Shown here: positions 61,395-64,000 of the stretch, one piece after another | Layout: the number at the start of each line of letters is the position of its first letter | Numbering within the stretch: the first letter of the stretch is position 1 | DNA from: Nonomuraea wenchangensis | Lineage (GTDB): Bacteria > Actinomycetota > Actinomycetes > Streptosporangiales > Streptosporangiaceae | Length of the DNA stretch: 64,000 bases | NCBI RefSeq assembly: GCF_900111685.1 | Contig: NZ_FOHX01000004.1 | Coordinates: 377,576 to 441,575 of the forward strand | Direction: 5' to 3' | Notes under the pieces: generated by a model | Told to the model about the DNA's origin: nothing | The model's input: only the letters and a program-made list of their open reading frames with translations | Databases searched by the model: none | Position numbers and translations under genes: made by a program

Positions 61395-64000
61395 TCAGCC
61401 CGGGTTCGGGCCGCTCAGAGCGTCCAGGGCTGCCGCGTGGTCCATGGCGGCGCCCTTGGCGTACGCGGCCGCGAAGCCGTCCGGACCGAGGACGGCGGAG
61501 GCGCGGGCGGCGGTGGCGGCCACGTCTGGGTCGCCCGCGACGGCGATCCCCCGGAGCGCCGCCCCCACCCCGAGCAACATCCCCGCCCGCGCGGCGTCCT
61601 CGGCCGTGGGGCGGGGGGTGCGGTGCAGGGCGTGGCCGGCCAGGCCCTCGGCGACGGCGGCGAGGTCGGCGGTCATCGGGGAGCCGAGCGCGGCGGCCAG
61701 CGCCTCGCCGTGCCCGCGCGCCGCCTCCGCCGCGTCCCCCCGCGCCTCCGCGAGCCGCCCGAGCGCCGTCAGCACCTGCGACCTGATCCCGGGCGTGGTG
61801 AAGGCCCAGCTCCCCTGCAAGATCTCCAGCGCGGCCCCCAGCCGCCCGGCCACCTCCCCGACCCAGTCGACCCCGTCCCTGGCAGGACCGCCCCCCGCCA
61901 CGTCACCTGTCGGCGGGAGGTGGGTGTGCTCGATGCGGGTGATCTCGCCGAGGCGCAGGTGGATCGGGGCCATCAGGCCGGGCCGGCCCGTACGGCGGGT
62001 CAGCTCCGCCGCACGTTCGCAGTCGGCGCGCGCGCCCCCCAGGTCGTCCGCGCGGCAGCGGGCCTCGGCGCGCCGGCAGAGGACGTCCACCAGCTCCTCC
62101 GCCGCGCCGAGCTCCTCCAGCAGCCCCACCGCGTCCTGCCAGAGGCGCATGGCCCGCGCCCGGTCGCCGCGCCAGCTCGTGATCAGCGCCAGCCAGTCGA
62201 GCGCCTGCGCCTTCCCCCAGCGCTCGCCCACCGCGCCGAAGTCGGTCAGCACGCTCTCCAGCTCCCGCTCGGCGGCCCCGATCCTGCCCCGCAGCACCAG
62301 GACGAGCGCTTCGCTCAGCCGGCCCAGCGCCCGGCTCCACGGGTCGGTGGAGAGGAGCCGCACCTGGTGCTCGCCGTCGCCGTCCGGCGGCCCGGCGACC
62401 ATGCCCCACAGCGCGGGCCCCAGCCGGCAGCGCATCGGCCGCCCGAGCGACCCGGCGGCGGCCCGCGCCCGTTCCCAGTGCGGCGATCCGGCGTCGGGCA
62501 CCGCGTGCAGCACGGTGAGGACGTACTCCTCGGCCAGTTCGGCGGGCGGATCGGCCCCCAGCGTGTCGAGCAGGCGGGCCGCGGGCGCGATGGCCTGGCC
62601 GCGCCGCCCGCTCAGCCACCAGTACATCGCCAGCGCCGCCACCAGCCGCCCCGCCGTCGCGGGGTCGTGCTCCACGCTCCAGCGCAGCGCCGCCCGCAGG
62701 TTGGCGTCGTCGGCCGACAGCCGGGCCAGCCAGTCGAGCTGTTCGGCCCGGTAGAGGTGGTCGTCGGCGCGCCGGGCCAGCTCCAGGAACCAGGCGGCGT
62801 GGGCGCGGCGCAGCCGTTCCTCCTCGCCCGCCTCGGCCAGCCGGTCGGCGCAGAACAGCCGGATCGTCTCCAGCATGTGGTAGCGCTCGCCGTCGGTCTC
62901 CACGAACGACTTGTCCACCAGGCCGGCCAGCGGTTCGGCGGCGTCCGCGCCGCAGACGCCCTCGACCGCCTCCAGCCGCGCGCCGCCCGCGAACACCGCG
63001 AACCGCCGGGCCAGCTCCCGCTCCTCCTCGGCGAGCAGGCTCCAGCTCCACTCGACGACGCCGTGCAGCGTCCGGTGGCGGGCGGCCGCGGTGCGGTCGC
63101 CGCGCGACAGCAGCGCGAAGCGGCCGTGCTCGGCCAGGCGGGCGGCGATCTCGGCGACGCCGAACGTACGCGTCCGGGCCGCGGCCAGCTCGATCGCCAG
63201 CGGCAGGCCGTCGAGCGCGGCGCAGATCCCGCGTACCGCGTCGAGGTTGTCAGGGCCGAGCGCGAAGCCCTGGCGGACGGCCGCGGCCCGGTCGGCGAAC
63301 AGCCGGACGGCGGGCGTGGCCGGCAGCGGGGCGAGCGGGACGAGGTGCTCGCCGGTGATGTTCAGCGGCTCCCTGCTGGTGGCGAGCACGGTCAGGCGGG
63401 GGCAGGAGGTGAGCAGCCGGCGGGCCAGCGCGGCGGCCCCGGCGACGACATGCTCGCAGTTGTCCAGGACGAGGGTCAGCTCCTGCTCCGACAGCGCGGC
63501 CACCACGCGCTCGGCGGCGTCGCCCGCCCCTCCGGCCTCCGGGGCGCGCAGCGCGGGCTCGCGCAGCCCGAGCGCCCCGAGTACGGCCGCCGCCACCTGC
63601 CCGCCGGGCGCGGGATCGAGGTCCCCGTCCACGAGGGAGAGGTCCACGAAGCAGACCTCGCGCCGGGCGTCCGTGGTGGCCTCGACGGCGAGACGGGTCT
63701 TGCCGGTGCCGCCCGGGCCGACGATCGTCACCAGCCTTGCCTCCGCCAGGGAGCGGATCCTGGCCAGCTCCTCCTCCCGGCCCACGAAGCTGGTGAACGG
63801 CGTCGGCGGCCGGGTCCGGGTCACCGCGGCTCCGGTGGTGGAGCCGCGCAGGATCTCCAGGTGCAGGGCGGCCAGCTCGGCCGACGGGTCCGCGCCCAGC
63901 TCGTCGGCGAGCAGCCGCCGCGTCTCGTCGTACACGGCCAGCGCCTCGGCCTGCCGTCCGGCGGCGTGCAGGGCGCGCATGAGCAGCCCGCGCGCCCGCT
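61395..64000 (-). CDS. AfsR/SARP-type regulator, N-terminus beyond window
   Basis: The frame is open to the end of the window. The visible 868 codons contain the end of a bacterial transcriptional activation domain (LLADELGADPSAEL), an NB-ARC/STAND ATPase (Walker A GPGGTGKTRLAV, Walker B LTLVLDNCEHV, VLATSREPLNI) and a long C-terminal helical-repeat region (TPR-like; many LARRAD/LAEAG units). The DNA-binding part must lie beyond the window. The type activates secondary-metabolism or stress genes in Streptomyces relatives; the FAD monooxygenase next door is a candidate target. Confidence 0.87.
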   Translation of the reverse strand, partial: RARGLLMRALHAAGRQAEALAVYDETRRLLADELGADPSAELAALHLEILRGSTTGAAVTRTRPPTPFTSFVGREEELARIRSLAEARLVTIVGPGGTGKTRLAVEATTDARREVCFVDLSLVDGDLDPAPGGQVAAAVLGALGLREPALRAPEAGGAGDAAERVVAALSEQELTLVLDNCEHVVAGAAALARRLLTSCPRLTVLATSREPLNITGEHLVPLAPLPATPAVRLFADRAAAVRQGFALGPDNLDAVRGICAALDGLPLAIELAAARTRTFGVAEIAARLAEHGRFALLSRGDRTAAARHRTLHGVVEWSWSLLAEEERELARRFAVFAGGARLEAVEGVCGADAAEPLAGLVDKSFVETDGERYHMLETIRLFCADRLAEAGEEERLRRAHAAWFLELARRADDHLYRAEQLDWLARLSADDANLRAALRWSVEHDPATAGRLVAALAMYWWLSGRRGQAIAPAARLLDTLGADPPAELAEEYVLTVLHAVPDAGSPHWERARAAAGSLGRPMRCRLGPALWGMVAGPPDGDGEHQVRLLSTDPWSRALGRLSEALVLVLRGRIGAAERELESVLTDFGAVGERWGKAQALDWLALITSWRGDRARAMRLWQDAVGLLEELGAAEELVDVLCRRAEARCRADDLGGARADCERAAELTRRTGRPGLMAPIHLRLGEITRIEHTHLPPTGDVAGGGPARDGVDWVGEVAGRLGAALEILQGSWAFTTPGIRSQVLTALGRLAEARGDAAEAARGHGEALAAALGSPMTADLAAVAEGLAGHALHRTPRPTAEDAARAGMLLGVGAALRGIAVAGDPDVAATAARASAVLGPDGFAAAYAKGAAMDHAAALDALSGPNPG

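Overview
The window is high-GC actinomycete DNA. Codon use is strongly GC3-biased, GTG starts and 4-bp stop/start overlaps are common, and several transcripts look leaderless. The gene content (a secreted cellulase set under a CebR/CelR-type operator, SigE-family sigma factor with membrane partner, XRE-DUF5753/DUF397/HATPase modules, AfsR-type regulator) fits a soil member of Streptosporangiales, most like a Nonomuraea-type genome. That assignment is by gene style, not by a marker gene. No tRNA, rRNA, CRISPR array, transposase or integrase was recognised.

Layout. 1-10.3 kb is a cellulose-degradation locus: GH48 cellobiohydrolase (5' end outside the window) coupled to a GH9 endoglucanase, an AA10 lytic polysaccharide monooxygenase coupled to a small membrane protein, a divergent GH12 endoglucanase, and a LacI-family regulator overlapping a Ser/Thr protein kinase gene. 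The 14-bp operator TGGGAGCGCTCCCA lies before GH12, before the LacI gene itself, and 44 kb away before a second GH9 cellulase (51.7-54.2 kb), which ties the distant gene into the same regulon. 10.5-12.6 kb is a class A penicillin-binding protein. 12.9-20 kb holds two uncharacterised coupled genes, two STAS-domain proteins, a flavoprotein disulfide reductase and a CheR-PAS fusion. 20-24.2 kb carries two divergent NIS siderophore synthetases and an alpha/beta hydrolase. 24.2-27.6 kb is an activated-heptose and glycosyltransferase cluster (HldE-like, GT2, GT9).

27.6-32.8 kb is an accessory patch. Two different HigB/HigA-type toxin-antitoxin pairs sit directly behind unrelated genes (GT9 and a short-chain dehydrogenase), and each pair is followed by a second copy of the 3' end of the gene it sits behind. 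The first toxin is frameshifted. Between the pairs are a SigE-family sigma factor with its membrane partner and a TetR-SDR pair with matching operators. 32.6-34.4 kb is an HATPase/XRE/DUF397 regulatory module. 34.4-38.1 kb has a divergent amidase and a GH10-like hydrolase sharing the same C-terminal domain. 39.3-42.1 kb looks like a contact or secreted toxin locus: two YbaB-like proteins, a small WXG100-like protein, a glycine-rich toxin candidate and a HEAT-repeat immunity candidate.

42.1-45.5 kb is a PLP lyase/MFS/TetR operon. 45.9-51.6 kb is a PadR-controlled lipoprotein, HlyD and MacB-type ABC export operon; its likely operator occurs before both padR and the lipoprotein gene. 54.5-64 kb contains a carbamoyltransferase, a DMFase-like protein, a cell-wall amidase, a DUF574 methyltransferase, an FAD monooxygenase and a truncated AfsR-type regulator. 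A second palindrome, TGAAA(C)TTTCA, recurs 88-104 bp upstream of three secreted-enzyme genes (LPMO, amidase, second GH9) and may mark a second carbohydrate regulon.
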